The notes under the pieces are model-generated. The model saw only the letters and a program-made list of their open reading frames with translations. It did not search any database and was not told the origin of the DNA. Position numbers and translations under genes: made by a program. Below are positions 43,507 to 52,385 of a stretch of DNA of 64,000 nucleotides, piece after piece. This DNA comes from JALYOC01 sp036675345 (lineage in GTDB: Bacteria; Myxococcota; Myxococcia; Myxococcales; Myxococcaceae), in NCBI GenBank assembly GCA_036675345.1, contig JAKFFE010000039.1, positions 1 through 64,000 on the forward strand, written 5' to 3'. How positions within the stretch are numbered: position 1 is the stretch's first letter; every line of letters begins with the position of its first letter.

Positions 43507-44520
43507 ATGACGCTTCCGCAGAACCCAGAATCCTCCGAACCCTCCTCCGACGAGCCGTCACTGCGGGAGGTGCTCTCCGATCTCCGGGCCCACCTGTTGT
43601 GGCAGGAGACCGAAGGGGGCCGGTTGGTGATGGTGGATCACGCCGCCCGCAAGGCGGCGAAGGCCACCGCCGGATCCTCCGCGGTTCCTGGAGCGCCGTC
43701 CCCGGGACGCCTCGAGCCGGAGCCCCGTTCCGGCCGGGGGCCGCCCCCGCCCGAGCCTAACCTCGGCCGCGCTCCACCGCAGCCGCCGCCGGAGGATCGG
43801 GCCGCCGCCGCGCGTCTGGAGCCCGCCGCACGCCTGGATCCCACCGCGCGCGCTGTGCCCGGTGTGCCCCCCGCGCGCATTGATCCCGCCGCGCCCCCCG
43901 CGCGCTCGGTCCCCGCCGCGCCCTCCGGACCTGCCGCCACCGCCGCCGAACTCGCCGCGTTGGGAGAGCACCCGACCCTGGACGAGATCCGCCGGGTGAT
44001 GGGGGACTGCCGGCGGTGTCGGCTGTGTGAGGGCCGCAAGACCATCGTCTACGGCTCGGGAAACCCCCGCGCCAAGCTGGTGTTCGTGGGCGAGGGCCCG
44101 GGAGCGGACGAGGATCAGCAGGGCCAGCCCTTCGTGGGCGAGGCCGGCAAGCTGCTGACCAAGATGATCGAGGCGATGGGGTTCACCCGCGACCAGGTCT
44201 ACATCTGCAACGTGGTGAAGTGCCGCCCGCCCAACAACCGCAATCCGGAGGCCGACGAGGTGGCCGCCTGCGAGCCCTTCCTCCAGGCGCAGCTCAAGGC
44301 GATCCAGCCGGAGGTGATCGTGGCCCTGGGCAAGTTCGCCGCCCAGACCCTGCTGCGCGACGACACCGCGATCAGCCGGATGCGTGGGCACTGGCGCGAG
44401 TACCTGGGCATCCCGCTGATGCCCACCTTCCACCCCGCCTACCTGCTGCGCAGCCCCAACGAGAAGAAGACAGTCTGGGCCGACCTGCAGCAGGTGATGG
44501 CCCGGTTCGCCAGGAAATGA
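43507..44520 (+). CDS. Family-4 uracil-DNA glycosylase with a long disordered N-terminal extension
   Basis: 337 residues. Residues 1-45 include a helix (SLREVLSDLRAHLLWQETEG). About 50-150 is a Pro/Ala/Arg-rich disordered stretch with loosely repeated RLEP/RLDP/RIDP motifs. The C-terminal about 185 residues are a family-4 iron-sulfur uracil-DNA glycosylase: cluster cysteines in CRRCRLCEG, ICNVVKCRPP and ACEPF, the water-activating loop GEGPGADEDQQGQPFVGEAG, and the HPAYLLR motif. It excises uracil from deaminated DNA. Similar extended forms are sometimes described as related to the SPO1 DNA polymerase N-terminus. Its stop overlaps the ATG of the esterase gene. Confidence 0.92.
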   Translation: MTLPQNPESSEPSSDEPSLREVLSDLRAHLLWQETEGGRLVMVDHAARKAAKATAGSSAVPGAPSPGRLEPEPRSGRGPPPPEPNLGRAPPQPPPEDRAAAARLEPAARLDPTARAVPGVPPARIDPAAPPARSVPAAPSGPAATAAELAALGEHPTLDEIRRVMGDCRRCRLCEGRKTIVYGSGNPRAKLVFVGEGPGADEDQQGQPFVGEAGKLLTKMIEAMGFTRDQVYICNVVKCRPPNNRNPEADEVAACEPFLQAQLKAIQPEVIVALGKFAAQTLLRDDTAISRMRGHWREYLGIPLMPTFHPAYLLRSPNEKKTVWADLQQVMARFARK

Positions 44521-45530
44521 TGAACGGAACGCTGGAGACCCATTGGATCGACAGCCGCGCACTGGAGGGGAATCCGCTTCGCGATCCCTCCCGTCGTGAG
44601 CTCCGGGTGTACCTCCCTCCCGGCCATGCCCAGGAGAAGGTCGCGCTGCCGGTCGTCTACTTCCTGCACGCCTTCGGGAGCAGCGGACGCAGCTGGACCC
44701 ACTTCGGCGGCTTTGGCCCCACCGCCCTGGAGCGGCTGGACAAGCTGGTCTCCCAAGGAGCGATCCCCCGGTGCATCGGGGTGTTTCCGGACGGCTGGAC
44801 CGCGCTGGGTGGGACCCAGTGGATCAACAGCCCGGCGGTGGGCCGGTACGGGGACTACCTGGCGCAGGACGTGGTGTCCTTCGTGGACCGCACCTATCGG
44901 ACGGCGCCGGATCGGCTGGCGCGGGCGGTGGTGGGTCACAGCTCCGGCGGCTACGGCGCGCTGGCGATGGGGCGCAAGCACCCGGAGCTGTTCGGGCATG
45001 TCGGGTCGCACTCCGGGGACGCCTACTTCGAGTACTGCTACCTGCCCGATCTCCCCAAGGCCGCCGCCGCGCTGCTCAAGTTCCCGGACGTCGGGGCCTG
45101 GTTCGCGGATCTGCTCAAGCGGGCCGCGGAGACCAAGACCCGGGGAGACGACTTCGCGGTGATCAACGTCGTGGCGATGGCCGCGCACTATTCGCCCAAG
45201 GTGGGGGAACCGCTGAACCTGGAGCTCCCCTTCGAGGAGGACACCGGGCGGATGCGGCCGGGGGTGTGGGCCCGCTGGCTGGAGCAGGATCCGGTGCGCT
45301 TCGTCCGTCAGCACGCCGAGTCCTTCCGGAGCCTGCGCAGCGTGTTCGTGGACTGCGGCTCTCGCGACGAGTTCAACCTCCGCTGGGGCGCGCGGATGGT
45401 GGCCCAGGCCCTGTTCGACAACGGCGTCGAGCACGTGCACGAAGAGTTCGACGACGGCCACTCCGGCGTCGGCTACCGCTTCGAGCGCTCGCTGGCGTAC
45501 CTGGTCCCCCGGATGGTCGTCGCCCCCTGA
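44517..45530 (+). CDS. Esterase-D/PF00756-type alpha/beta hydrolase
   Basis: 337 residues. The nucleophile is S142 in GHSSGGYGALA (GxSxG); the N-terminal block RELRVYLPPGH, PVVYFLHAFG and IGVFPDGW is typical of the putative esterase family. The acid is probably the aspartate of VFVDCGSRDEFN, and the histidine that of HEEFDDGHSGVGYR. No signal peptide, so it is likely cytoplasmic. The ATG overlaps the uracil-DNA glycosylase stop (ATGA), implying co-translation rather than a shared pathway. Substrate unknown. Confidence 0.88.
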   Translation: MMNGTLETHWIDSRALEGNPLRDPSRRELRVYLPPGHAQEKVALPVVYFLHAFGSSGRSWTHFGGFGPTALERLDKLVSQGAIPRCIGVFPDGWTALGGTQWINSPAVGRYGDYLAQDVVSFVDRTYRTAPDRLARAVVGHSSGGYGALAMGRKHPELFGHVGSHSGDAYFEYCYLPDLPKAAAALLKFPDVGAWFADLLKRAAETKTRGDDFAVINVVAMAAHYSPKVGEPLNLELPFEEDTGRMRPGVWARWLEQDPVRFVRQHAESFRSLRSVFVDCGSRDEFNLRWGARMVAQALFDNGVEHVHEEFDDGHSGVGYRFERSLAYLVPRMVVAP

Positions 45531-45548
45531 CCAACGCACCGGGTCAGT

Positions 45549-45580
45549 AAAGGGGACAGGCTCCATTCTCCGGCGCGGGG
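45549..45580. repeat. REP-like element, single arm
   Basis: AAAGGGGACAGGCTCCATTCT, then CCGGCGCGGGG, in the 60-base gap between two convergent genes. It matches the core of the palindrome at 15631 with one change in the core (TCC for TAC). No inverted arm is present here. Confidence 0.8.
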
Positions 45581-45590
45581 ATTGCTTCCT

Positions 45591-47345
45591 TCAGGGACCG
45601 GGCGCCAGCGACTTGTCGGGCACCGGCGGCCGGTAGCCAACCTGCAGGAACTCCGGGGCGGGCGGGATCGCGATCGAGCAGGGAAGCTGGATCGGCCCCT
45701 CGGTGGACTCGGAGATCACCACCGGCACGCTGCTCTTCTCCGCGCACAGCCTCCTCACCTCCGCGTAGGCCGACGGGCCCTCGGTGATCCGCCGGCCCGC
45801 CACCTGGAGGACGCGGGACGGGTCGCGGATCCGATCACAGGAGGAGGCCCCCACCGCGCTGCTGCCCGGACTGGTGGGCGCGCAGGCCTGCTGCAGCACC
45901 CGCCGCAGCGCCAGCTCTCCCAGGTAGCGGTGGAACTCCGGTGGGGCCTCGGTGCCCCGGATCAGCTCCACCCCGGCCTGGGTCAGCGAGGAGACCAGCA
46001 GCTCGGTGGAGCGGGTCCCCGGAGAGGCCAGGGCCCGGGCGCGCGCCTCGGCATCCGAGCCGGCCAGCTCGCCCAGGGCGCTGAAGAACTGGTCGGAGGA
46101 GTAGCGGCCGCCGGTGGCGCGCTCGAAGACGTTGCGCCACAGGGAGAACAGGTCCTGGGTGGGCTGCTTCTGCCGGATCGCCGCCTCGCTGAAGAGCATC
46201 ACCGCCGCGGCGCAGTCATCCACCTGGTGACTGCCCAGCAGTGCCGCGCTGGTGGTGGCCTCCGCCGCGCAGCGGGAGACCACCAGCGACAGCTCGGTCT
46301 GCGCGCTGGCCCCGTCGATCAGCTCCAGCTGCCGCAGCGCTCGGAGGGCGAAGGCGTCGGTGGCGCTCTCCTGCAGCCACTCGTCGGCGGCGGTCAGCGG
46401 GCGGAACAGCTGTCCCATCCACAGGTGTCCCGCCTGGTGCGCGGCGAAGCGGAACAGCTGGTGTTCCACCTGCGCGGCACGGCCGGCCACGTGGGGCGCC
46501 CCCAGGCCGATCCGCATCTGCAGCGTGCCGGGGAGGGTGCCGCCGCTGAGGGTGATTCCCCCCTCCAGCGAGGGCTCTCCGAAGCTGAGGAACACCACCG
46601 GCGGCGCGGAGAGCGCCCTTCCGGTCCGGGCCCGGTACACCTCGAACAGCAACGGCAGCAGGGTCTCGGTCCGCTCGCGCAACCAGACCGGCAGCCCGGC
46701 GTCGATCACCCCGATGAAGTGTTCCCTCACCACCGGCTCGGTCTTGCCAAAGTAGGCGTAGGTCCCGGTCCCGGAGGACCGCCACCAGCCGCTCTCCGAG
46801 AACACCTTGCCGCCGATGATCGCCCGCTCTCCGGGCAGCGGCAGGAACTGGAACACCAGCGGGACCTGCAGCCGCTGGTTCAACGCCACCTCGCCCTCGC
46901 AGCCATCGGCGCTGCAGGGGATGAGGTTCAGGTGCCCGGTGAAGACCAGCCGGCTCCCATCGGCGTAGCGGATGAACAGCGGGTGGCCTTCGGTGGGCGG
47001 CAGCTCCTCCTCCGGGATCTCCAGCACCAGGGTGTCGAAGGAGGCGTCGGTGCCGGGGGTGCTGACCCGGGTGGCCCCGTCTTGCAGCACCACCCGGGCC
47101 TCGGCGGGGCTGATCACCCGCCAGCGGTCGCGGTACGGATAGGCGTCCCGCTCGAAGATCGCCTCCACCGCCGGCTGGTGGAATTGGTAGACCACTCCCC
47201 AGCGGTTGGAGCCGGAGTTCTGGTGTTGGAGCGTGACCTCGATCGGCGCCAGTCCCTTCGGGTTGTCCAGCGGATCGACGGCCCGCCGGGGGCACCCGGC
47301 GAGGGCCAGCACGGCGAGGCAACAGAGCAGGGCAGGGGGTCGCAT
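45591..47345 (-). CDS. Lipoprotein with degenerate M1-type gluzincin motif
   Basis: 584 residues. A lipobox (LALAGC, Cys18) marks an outer- or inner-membrane lipoprotein. Residues 303-307 read HQAGH and are followed after exactly 18 residues by E326 (EWLQE). That is the spacing of M1 aminopeptidases (HExxH-x18-E), but the general-base glutamate is a glutamine. An intact zinc triad without the general base suggests a zinc-binding, non-hydrolytic or altered-activity protein. The rest lacks recognisable domains. A REP-like element lies just past its stop. It is divergent from kdd, with 45 bases between starts. Confidence 0.7.
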   Translation of the reverse strand: MRPPALLCCLAVLALAGCPRRAVDPLDNPKGLAPIEVTLQHQNSGSNRWGVVYQFHQPAVEAIFERDAYPYRDRWRVISPAEARVVLQDGATRVSTPGTDASFDTLVLEIPEEELPPTEGHPLFIRYADGSRLVFTGHLNLIPCSADGCEGEVALNQRLQVPLVFQFLPLPGERAIIGGKVFSESGWWRSSGTGTYAYFGKTEPVVREHFIGVIDAGLPVWLRERTETLLPLLFEVYRARTGRALSAPPVVFLSFGEPSLEGGITLSGGTLPGTLQMRIGLGAPHVAGRAAQVEHQLFRFAAHQAGHLWMGQLFRPLTAADEWLQESATDAFALRALRQLELIDGASAQTELSLVVSRCAAEATTSAALLGSHQVDDCAAAVMLFSEAAIRQKQPTQDLFSLWRNVFERATGGRYSSDQFFSALGELAGSDAEARARALASPGTRSTELLVSSLTQAGVELIRGTEAPPEFHRYLGELALRRVLQQACAPTSPGSSAVGASSCDRIRDPSRVLQVAGRRITEGPSAYAEVRRLCAEKSSVPVVISESTEGPIQLPCSIAIPPAPEFLQVGYRPPVPDKSLAPGP

Positions 47346-47390
47346 CCTGCGCCGCTTCTAACACCGGGTTCGGTGATAAGCCCCAAGCCC

Positions 47391-48416
47391 ATGTCGGACG
47401 ATCTCTACGGACTGTCACGTGTTGTGGATGAGCCCGGGGCCCTGCCTCAGCGGGCCCGGAAGCTGGACCCGTCCTTGCCGCTGCGCGAGTCCGAGCTGCT
47501 GATCGAAGTCGAGAGCCTGAACATCGACGCGGCCTCCTTCAAGCAGCTCAAGGACGCGGCCGGCGGCGCCCCGGAGCAGATCGTGGAGACGATCCGGGGG
47601 ATCGTCCGCGAGCGGGGGAAGATGCAGAACCCGATCACCGGCTCGGGAGGAATGCTGATCGGGCGGGTGAAGGAGATCGGCCCCTTGCATCCGGCGCGGG
47701 GGCAGCTGCAGCTGGGGGAGCGGATCGCCACCCTGGTGAGCCTGACCCTCACCCCGCTGCAGATCGACTCGGTGAAGGCCCTGCATCCCTCCATCGATCG
47801 GGTGGACGTCACCGGCCACGCGATCCTGTTCGCCAGCGGGATCTACGCGCGGCTCCCGCCCGACTTCTCCGACGCGCTGGCCCTGGCGGCGCTGGACGTG
47901 TGTGGCGCCCCGGCGCTGGTGGCCCGGCATGTCCGGCCAGGGATGACGGTGGCGGTGCTGGGCGCCGGCAAGAGCGGCGCGCTCTGTCTGGCCCAGGCCC
48001 GGAAGTCGGGGGCCCAGCAGCTGATCGCCCTGGACATCTCCGCGCCGGCGCTGGAGCTGCTCTCGAAGATCGGCCTCTGCGACCAGGCGCTGACCGTGGA
48101 CGCCACCGGCGCGGTGGGGGTGCTGGAGCAGGTCTCGCGCGCCACCGGCGGGCAGCTGTGCGACCTGGTGGTGAACTGCGCCTCGGTTCCGGGCACCGAG
48201 ATGGCCAGCATCCTCTCGGTCAAGGACGGGGGAACGGTGATCTTCTTCTCCATGGCCACCAGCTTCTCCGCCGCCGCCCTCGGCGCGGAGGGGGTGGGCA
48301 AGGACGTCACCATGCTGGTCGGCAACGGCTACGTGCCCGGGCACGCGGCGCTGACCCTGGAGCTGCTGCGCGCCGAACCCAGGCTACGGGCGCTGTTCGA
48401 ACAGCGCTACGTCTGA
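47391..48416 (+). CDS. kdd: L-erythro-3,5-diaminohexanoate dehydrogenase
   Basis: 341 residues. Matches Kdd of lysine-fermenting bacteria: the N-terminal MSDDLYGLSRVVDEPGALPQ pattern, SLNIDAASFKQLK, and GSGGMLIGRVKEIG. The NAD-binding loop is GAGKSG at 191-196. The enzyme oxidatively deaminates 3,5-diaminohexanoate to 3-keto-5-aminohexanoate. Partner genes kamD, kamE, kal and kce lie 2.4 kb downstream on the same strand. The LuxR-type gene between them runs the other way and overlaps the kdd 3' end by 10 bases. Confidence 0.9.
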   Translation: MSDDLYGLSRVVDEPGALPQRARKLDPSLPLRESELLIEVESLNIDAASFKQLKDAAGGAPEQIVETIRGIVRERGKMQNPITGSGGMLIGRVKEIGPLHPARGQLQLGERIATLVSLTLTPLQIDSVKALHPSIDRVDVTGHAILFASGIYARLPPDFSDALALAALDVCGAPALVARHVRPGMTVAVLGAGKSGALCLAQARKSGAQQLIALDISAPALELLSKIGLCDQALTVDATGAVGVLEQVSRATGGQLCDLVVNCASVPGTEMASILSVKDGGTVIFFSMATSFSAAALGAEGVGKDVTMLVGNGYVPGHAALTLELLRAEPRLRALFEQRYV

Positions 48417-49639
48417 CCCATCCCCATTCCCCAGGCGAATCGCGCCGCCTGGGTGCGGTTCTCCAGGCTCAGCTTGCGCAACACCGAGGTCAGGTGGGCC
48501 TTCACCGTGCGCTCGCTGATCTCCAGGGTGGCGGCGATCTTCAGGTTGTCATCTCCCTGGGCGACCAGCTCCAGCACCTCCTGCTCGCGCGCGGATAGGG
48601 GACGCAGCGCCTCGCGGCGACGAAGCGCGGCGGCGTCTTCTACCGCCTGGCGGGCACGCTCGATCAGCTCTGCCCGCTCCCGCTCCGCCCGCTGCCGTTC
48701 GACGATCCTGCCCACCTGCGCGCCGATGTAGTCCAGCAACTCCAGCAGCGCCGGTTCGGAGGCGGTCTCCCGGTCGTTGAAGAACTCCAGCACCGCCACC
48801 ACCTCCTGCTTCACCAGCAGGGGGAGGGCGAAGGCGGCGCGGAGCCCGCAGGACTGCGCGGCGACCAGCCGGCGGAAGGAGCTGACCGCCCCCAGGTCCG
48901 CGATCCACTGCGGACGGCCGGTGGAGTACACCGCGCCGGGGAGCCCCTCGTCGAAGGACAGCGGCCGCACCTCGGTCTCCCGCCGGAAGGGTTCGAAGCG
49001 ATCTCCCTGGGCGGCGAACCAGATCGCGGTCGGGCGCAGCTGCCGGACCGCGGGTTCCACCAGGTAGGCGTGGCCCAGCGGCCAGCCGGTGTAGTCACAG
49101 AGCAGGTTCAGCACCCGCCGCAGCGCCGGCTCCAGCGCGATCGACTCGTTGGCGGTGACCGCGATTTCCTGCATCACCCGCAGCTGCCGGGTGCGCTGCT
49201 CCAGGGCCTCCTCCCGGCTCTTCTGCAAGGAGTCGTCCGCCATCACTCCCAGCATCGCCACCGTCCGGCCATCCGGGGCACAGAGGCGGGTCGTCCACAG
49301 CCGCACCTCTAGCAGGGTGCCGTCCTTGCGGACCCGCTCGAGCCGCACCCCATGCAGCTCCTGCTCCAGCGCCTGCTGCCGGACATCCTGGGCCTGGGCG
49401 CGGCCCAGGGTGGGAACGGTGGGCAGCGGGTGTCCCAGCACCTCCTCCGCGGTCCACAAGAACATCCGCTGAGCGCCCGGGCTCCACAACCGCACCAGCC
49501 CCTCCCGGTCCAGCGCTACCACCGCCAGCGGAAGCTCGCCGACCGCGCGCTCCAGCACTTCCTTGATCGTGGTCAGCAGCCCGGTCGGATCGCCGCTCTC
49601 GTCGGGAAGGATGAAGGGGTTGTGGGGAGGCGGAGTCAT
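48407..49639 (-). CDS. PAS-GAF-LuxR-type transcriptional regulator
   Basis: 410 residues from the ATG at 49639. A PAS domain (about 25-145; LAVVALDREGLVRLWSPGA, WTAEEVLGHPL), a GAF domain (about 175-320) and a C-terminal LuxR helix-turn-helix (about 350-405; LSAREQEVLELVAQGDDNLK, EISERTVKAHLTSVLRKL). It has no receiver domain. It probably senses a ligand or redox state and activates or represses transcription. It sits inside the lysine-degradation region, opposite in direction, and is the best candidate for its local regulator, which is inference from position. Confidence 0.85.
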   Translation of the reverse strand: MTPPPHNPFILPDESGDPTGLLTTIKEVLERAVGELPLAVVALDREGLVRLWSPGAQRMFLWTAEEVLGHPLPTVPTLGRAQAQDVRQQALEQELHGVRLERVRKDGTLLEVRLWTTRLCAPDGRTVAMLGVMADDSLQKSREEALEQRTRQLRVMQEIAVTANESIALEPALRRVLNLLCDYTGWPLGHAYLVEPAVRQLRPTAIWFAAQGDRFEPFRRETEVRPLSFDEGLPGAVYSTGRPQWIADLGAVSSFRRLVAAQSCGLRAAFALPLLVKQEVVAVLEFFNDRETASEPALLELLDYIGAQVGRIVERQRAERERAELIERARQAVEDAAALRRREALRPLSAREQEVLELVAQGDDNLKIAATLEISERTVKAHLTSVLRKLSLENRTQAARFAWGMGMGQT

Positions 49640-49960
49640 CGCAGGGAGCCCTTTTGTGCAATCACACCTGCCCCAAAGCAAGGATTGCGCCGGGCCCATC
49701 TTCACCCAGGGAGCGGGGCCTACCTCTTCCGATTACCCAAACGGACGTGGATGGTGGGACTGCTGAACAAATGCAGCGGGAACGGCAAAGGCGCACTCTG
49801 CTTCTCAGGGGCGCTCTCGTCTTGGCCGTGTTTCGCGGCTCCCGGGGGGGACACGCGAGCGCCCGCGGGCAGCCTGCGTCTGCGCCGGGAGGAGGGGCCC
49901 GGCGCGGACGCACATCCGGGGCCCGGGCCGGCACCAGATGTCCCCCTCACTGGAGTGGAC
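49640..49960. other. Divergent intergenic region
   Basis: About 320 bases lie between the divergent LuxR-type gene and the receiver gene. No gene is supported. No consensus promoter, palindromic operator or riboswitch was recognised, although promoters for both flanking genes should lie here. Confidence 0.5.
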
Positions 49961-50752
49961 ATGGCAGGCGCCGCGGCAGAACCGGAGAAGAGGGTCCCCA
50001 GCGACCCCCAGCGCGGGTGGGACCCAGCAGAACCTCAGGCGATTCTGTTGGCGGAGTCCGACCCGGGGCTGCAGCGGCTCCATTGGTTGTCGCTCCACCG
50101 TCTCGGCCTGCGTGTCCATCCGAAGCGCACTGGTCGGGAGGCGTTGGAGCATCTGCGGACGAATCGGCTGCTGGCGGTCGCGGTGATCGCCCTCGATCTC
50201 CCGGGGCTGGATGGGTGCACGCTGGCGTCCGCCTTCCGCCTGGAGGCACCTGATTCGGAGGTTCGTCTGGTGGCGATTGCGGGCGAGGACTCGCTGCGGG
50301 CGCGCCAGTGGGCACTGTACGCCGGCTTTGACGTCTTCCTGCCCGGGCGCTGCGAGGGCGGCGTGCTCTCCGAGACGGTGTCCTCGCTGGTGGCACGTCC
50401 GCTGTCGGTAGATCGGGCGCCGGACTGCGAGGATGATGTCCAGCGTTGGTTGGAGAAGCTGGGGCCGGCTGAACTGCTCCGGCGGGCGGCCCGCTTCTGG
50501 GTGGACGCGGAGGATGAACTGGCCGCTTTTCGCGCCGCGGTGGTGCTCCGCTCCCGCTACGACGCGGCGATGGCCGCCCGCTCGCTGGCGAGGCTGTGCC
50601 GGAAGGTGGGACTGACGCGCGCGTCAGCCCTGGCGGAGCAGGCGCGTCGGCTGGCGCTGATCGAGCCTGCGGAGCTGGAGGAGACTCCGGGGCGGTTGGC
50701 CCGGGAGCTAAGAGAGGGGTACTCGCGGCTGCTCTCGCTCTCCCGGAAGTGA
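49961..50752 (+). CDS. Receiver-domain protein with Hpt-like helical tail lacking the histidine
   Basis: 263 residues. The receiver (about 25-145) keeps the phosphoacceptor (VIALDLPGLDG) and a modified acidic pocket (LLAESDPGL in place of a D-D pair). The C-terminal helices (about 165-260) have an Hpt-like shape, with ARSLARLCRKVGLTRASALAEQ where an Hpt would have its phosphorylated histidine, which is missing. It may be a scaffold or pseudo-phosphotransfer protein. The ATG at 49961 starts the protein; longer in-frame versions lack similarity. The kamD gene begins 85 bases downstream. Confidence 0.75.
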   Translation: MAGAAAEPEKRVPSDPQRGWDPAEPQAILLAESDPGLQRLHWLSLHRLGLRVHPKRTGREALEHLRTNRLLAVAVIALDLPGLDGCTLASAFRLEAPDSEVRLVAIAGEDSLRARQWALYAGFDVFLPGRCEGGVLSETVSSLVARPLSVDRAPDCEDDVQRWLEKLGPAELLRRAARFWVDAEDELAAFRAAVVLRSRYDAAMAARSLARLCRKVGLTRASALAEQARRLALIEPAELEETPGRLARELREGYSRLLSLSRK

Positions 50753-50837
50753 GGCGTGCCGCACCGCGCCAGCCCGGAGCAGACGAACGTCCTTCAGGTG
50801 AATGGAAATCAGGGTCCCGGTCGGATAATGCCTCCCC

Positions 50838-52385
50838 ATGGCGGGCCTCTTCATTGACGACGCGCAGATCGCCGAGGCACGGCGGCTGGCGCATGAGATC
50901 ACCAACCCGATCTTCGAGCTGATCGACCGCAACACCACCGTCTCTACCGAGCGGACGGTGCTCCGGCTCTTCGGCCTCAACGGCGCCGGGGCGGGTGGGG
51001 TGCCGCTGGTCAACCTGATGGTGGACAAGCTGCACTCCGCCGGGGTGCTCAACCGCGGCGCCGCCTACTGGTATGGCCGGGCGCTGCAGATGGGCGCGGC
51101 CAGCCCGTTGGACGCGGTGGAGCGGTTGACCACCCTCTCCGCCGCCGACCTGGGACCGCTGTCCCCGGAAGTGGAGGGCAACCTCCGCGCCGAGGTCCGG
51201 GCCGAGGCCCGCGCCGCGGTGGGGGAGCTGCGGCGCCGGATCTCCGAACGGGAGGCGCTGAAGGCCGAGTTCCCGATGTCTCCCACGCCGCACAAGTACG
51301 TGATCGTGGCCACCGGGAACATCTACGACGACGTGGACCAGGCCCGGGCCGCGGCCCAGGCGGGCGCGGACGTGATCGCGGTGATCCGCTCCACCGCCCA
51401 GTCGCTTTTGGACTACGTGCCCCACGGGGCCACCACCGAAGGCTACGGGGGCACTTACGCCACCCAGGAGAACTTCCGGATCATGCGCGAGGCCCTGGAC
51501 GAGGAGTCCCGGAAGCTGCGCCGCTACATCCAGCTCACCAACTACTCCTCCGGGCTGTGCATGGCGGAGATCGCGTTTTGCGCCGCCTACGAGAAGCTGG
51601 ACATGCTGCTCAACGACGCGATGTACGGAATCCTGTTCCGGGACATCAACATGCGCCGGACGTTCATCGACCAGTACTTCTCCCGGCGGATCTGCGCCCT
51701 GGCCGGGATCATCATCAATACCGGCGAGGACAACTACATCACCACCGCCGACGCCTACGATTCGGCGCACACCGTGATCGCCAGCCAGTTCATCAACGAA
51801 TCCTTCGCCAAGCGCGCCGGGCTCCAGGACGAACAGCTGGGCCTGGGCCACAGCTACGAGATCGATCCCGCCCGCCCGGAGACCCTGCTGCTGGAGCTGT
51901 CCCAGGCGATGCTGGTCCGCCGCTGCTTCCCGGACGCGCCGCTCAAGTACATGCCGCCCACCAAGCACAAGGAGACGGACATCTTCTTCTCCCACGCCTA
52001 CGACGTGATGGCGGACCTGGTGGCGGTGTGGACCCGGCAGGGGATCCAGCTGCTGGGGATGATGACCGAGGCCATGCACACCCCGCTGCTCTCCGACCGC
52101 TACGTGGCGCTCAAGAGCGCCGCCTACATCCACCGCGCCGCCCGCGGGATCGACGGGGAGTTCACCGTCAACCCGGACGGGAAGATCGCCCAGCGCGCCC
52201 GGGAGGTGTTTGGAAAGGCGATGGAATTGCTGGGTGAATGCCACGGCGACGGGATCGTCGCAGCCATTGGCCGCGGGCGGTTCGGAGACGTGAAGCGCTC
52301 CGAGACCGGCGGCAAGGGCCTGGAGGGGGTGGTGGAGAAGGCCCCCGACTACTTCAATCCGTTCCTGGAAATCCTGGAGGCATGA
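50838..52385 (+). CDS. kamD: Lysine 5,6-aminomutase alpha subunit (D-lysine/beta-lysine 5,6-aminomutase)
   Basis: 515 residues, the usual length of KamD. The N-terminal IDDAQIAEARRLAHEITNPI and GAGAGGVPLVNLMVDKL are typical, followed by VIVATGNIYDDVDQARAAAQ and KYMPPTKHKETDIFF. With KamE it forms the adenosylcobalamin- and PLP-dependent mutase that shifts the terminal amino group of 3,6-diaminohexanoate to carbon 5. It is the first gene of a five-gene unit; its stop overlaps the start of the small secreted protein. GATAAT at 50824-50829 lies so close to the ATG that, if it is a -10 element, the mRNA would be leaderless. Confidence 0.96.
   Translation: MAGLFIDDAQIAEARRLAHEITNPIFELIDRNTTVSTERTVLRLFGLNGAGAGGVPLVNLMVDKLHSAGVLNRGAAYWYGRALQMGAASPLDAVERLTTLSAADLGPLSPEVEGNLRAEVRAEARAAVGELRRRISEREALKAEFPMSPTPHKYVIVATGNIYDDVDQARAAAQAGADVIAVIRSTAQSLLDYVPHGATTEGYGGTYATQENFRIMREALDEESRKLRRYIQLTNYSSGLCMAEIAFCAAYEKLDMLLNDAMYGILFRDINMRRTFIDQYFSRRICALAGIIINTGEDNYITTADAYDSAHTVIASQFINESFAKRAGLQDEQLGLGHSYEIDPARPETLLLELSQAMLVRRCFPDAPLKYMPPTKHKETDIFFSHAYDVMADLVAVWTRQGIQLLGMMTEAMHTPLLSDRYVALKSAAYIHRAARGIDGEFTVNPDGKIAQRAREVFGKAMELLGECHGDGIVAAIGRGRFGDVKRSETGGKGLEGVVEKAPDYFNPFLEILEA

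Noticed and set aside
45544..45747. 67-residue minus-strand open frame at the REP-like element
   Set aside because: It overlaps the end of the lipoprotein gene in another frame and includes the repeat; no similarity.
50824..50838. GATAAT as a -10 element giving a leaderless kamD transcript
   Set aside because: The -10 is good but no acceptable -35 exists at 16-18 bases; not reported as a promoter.
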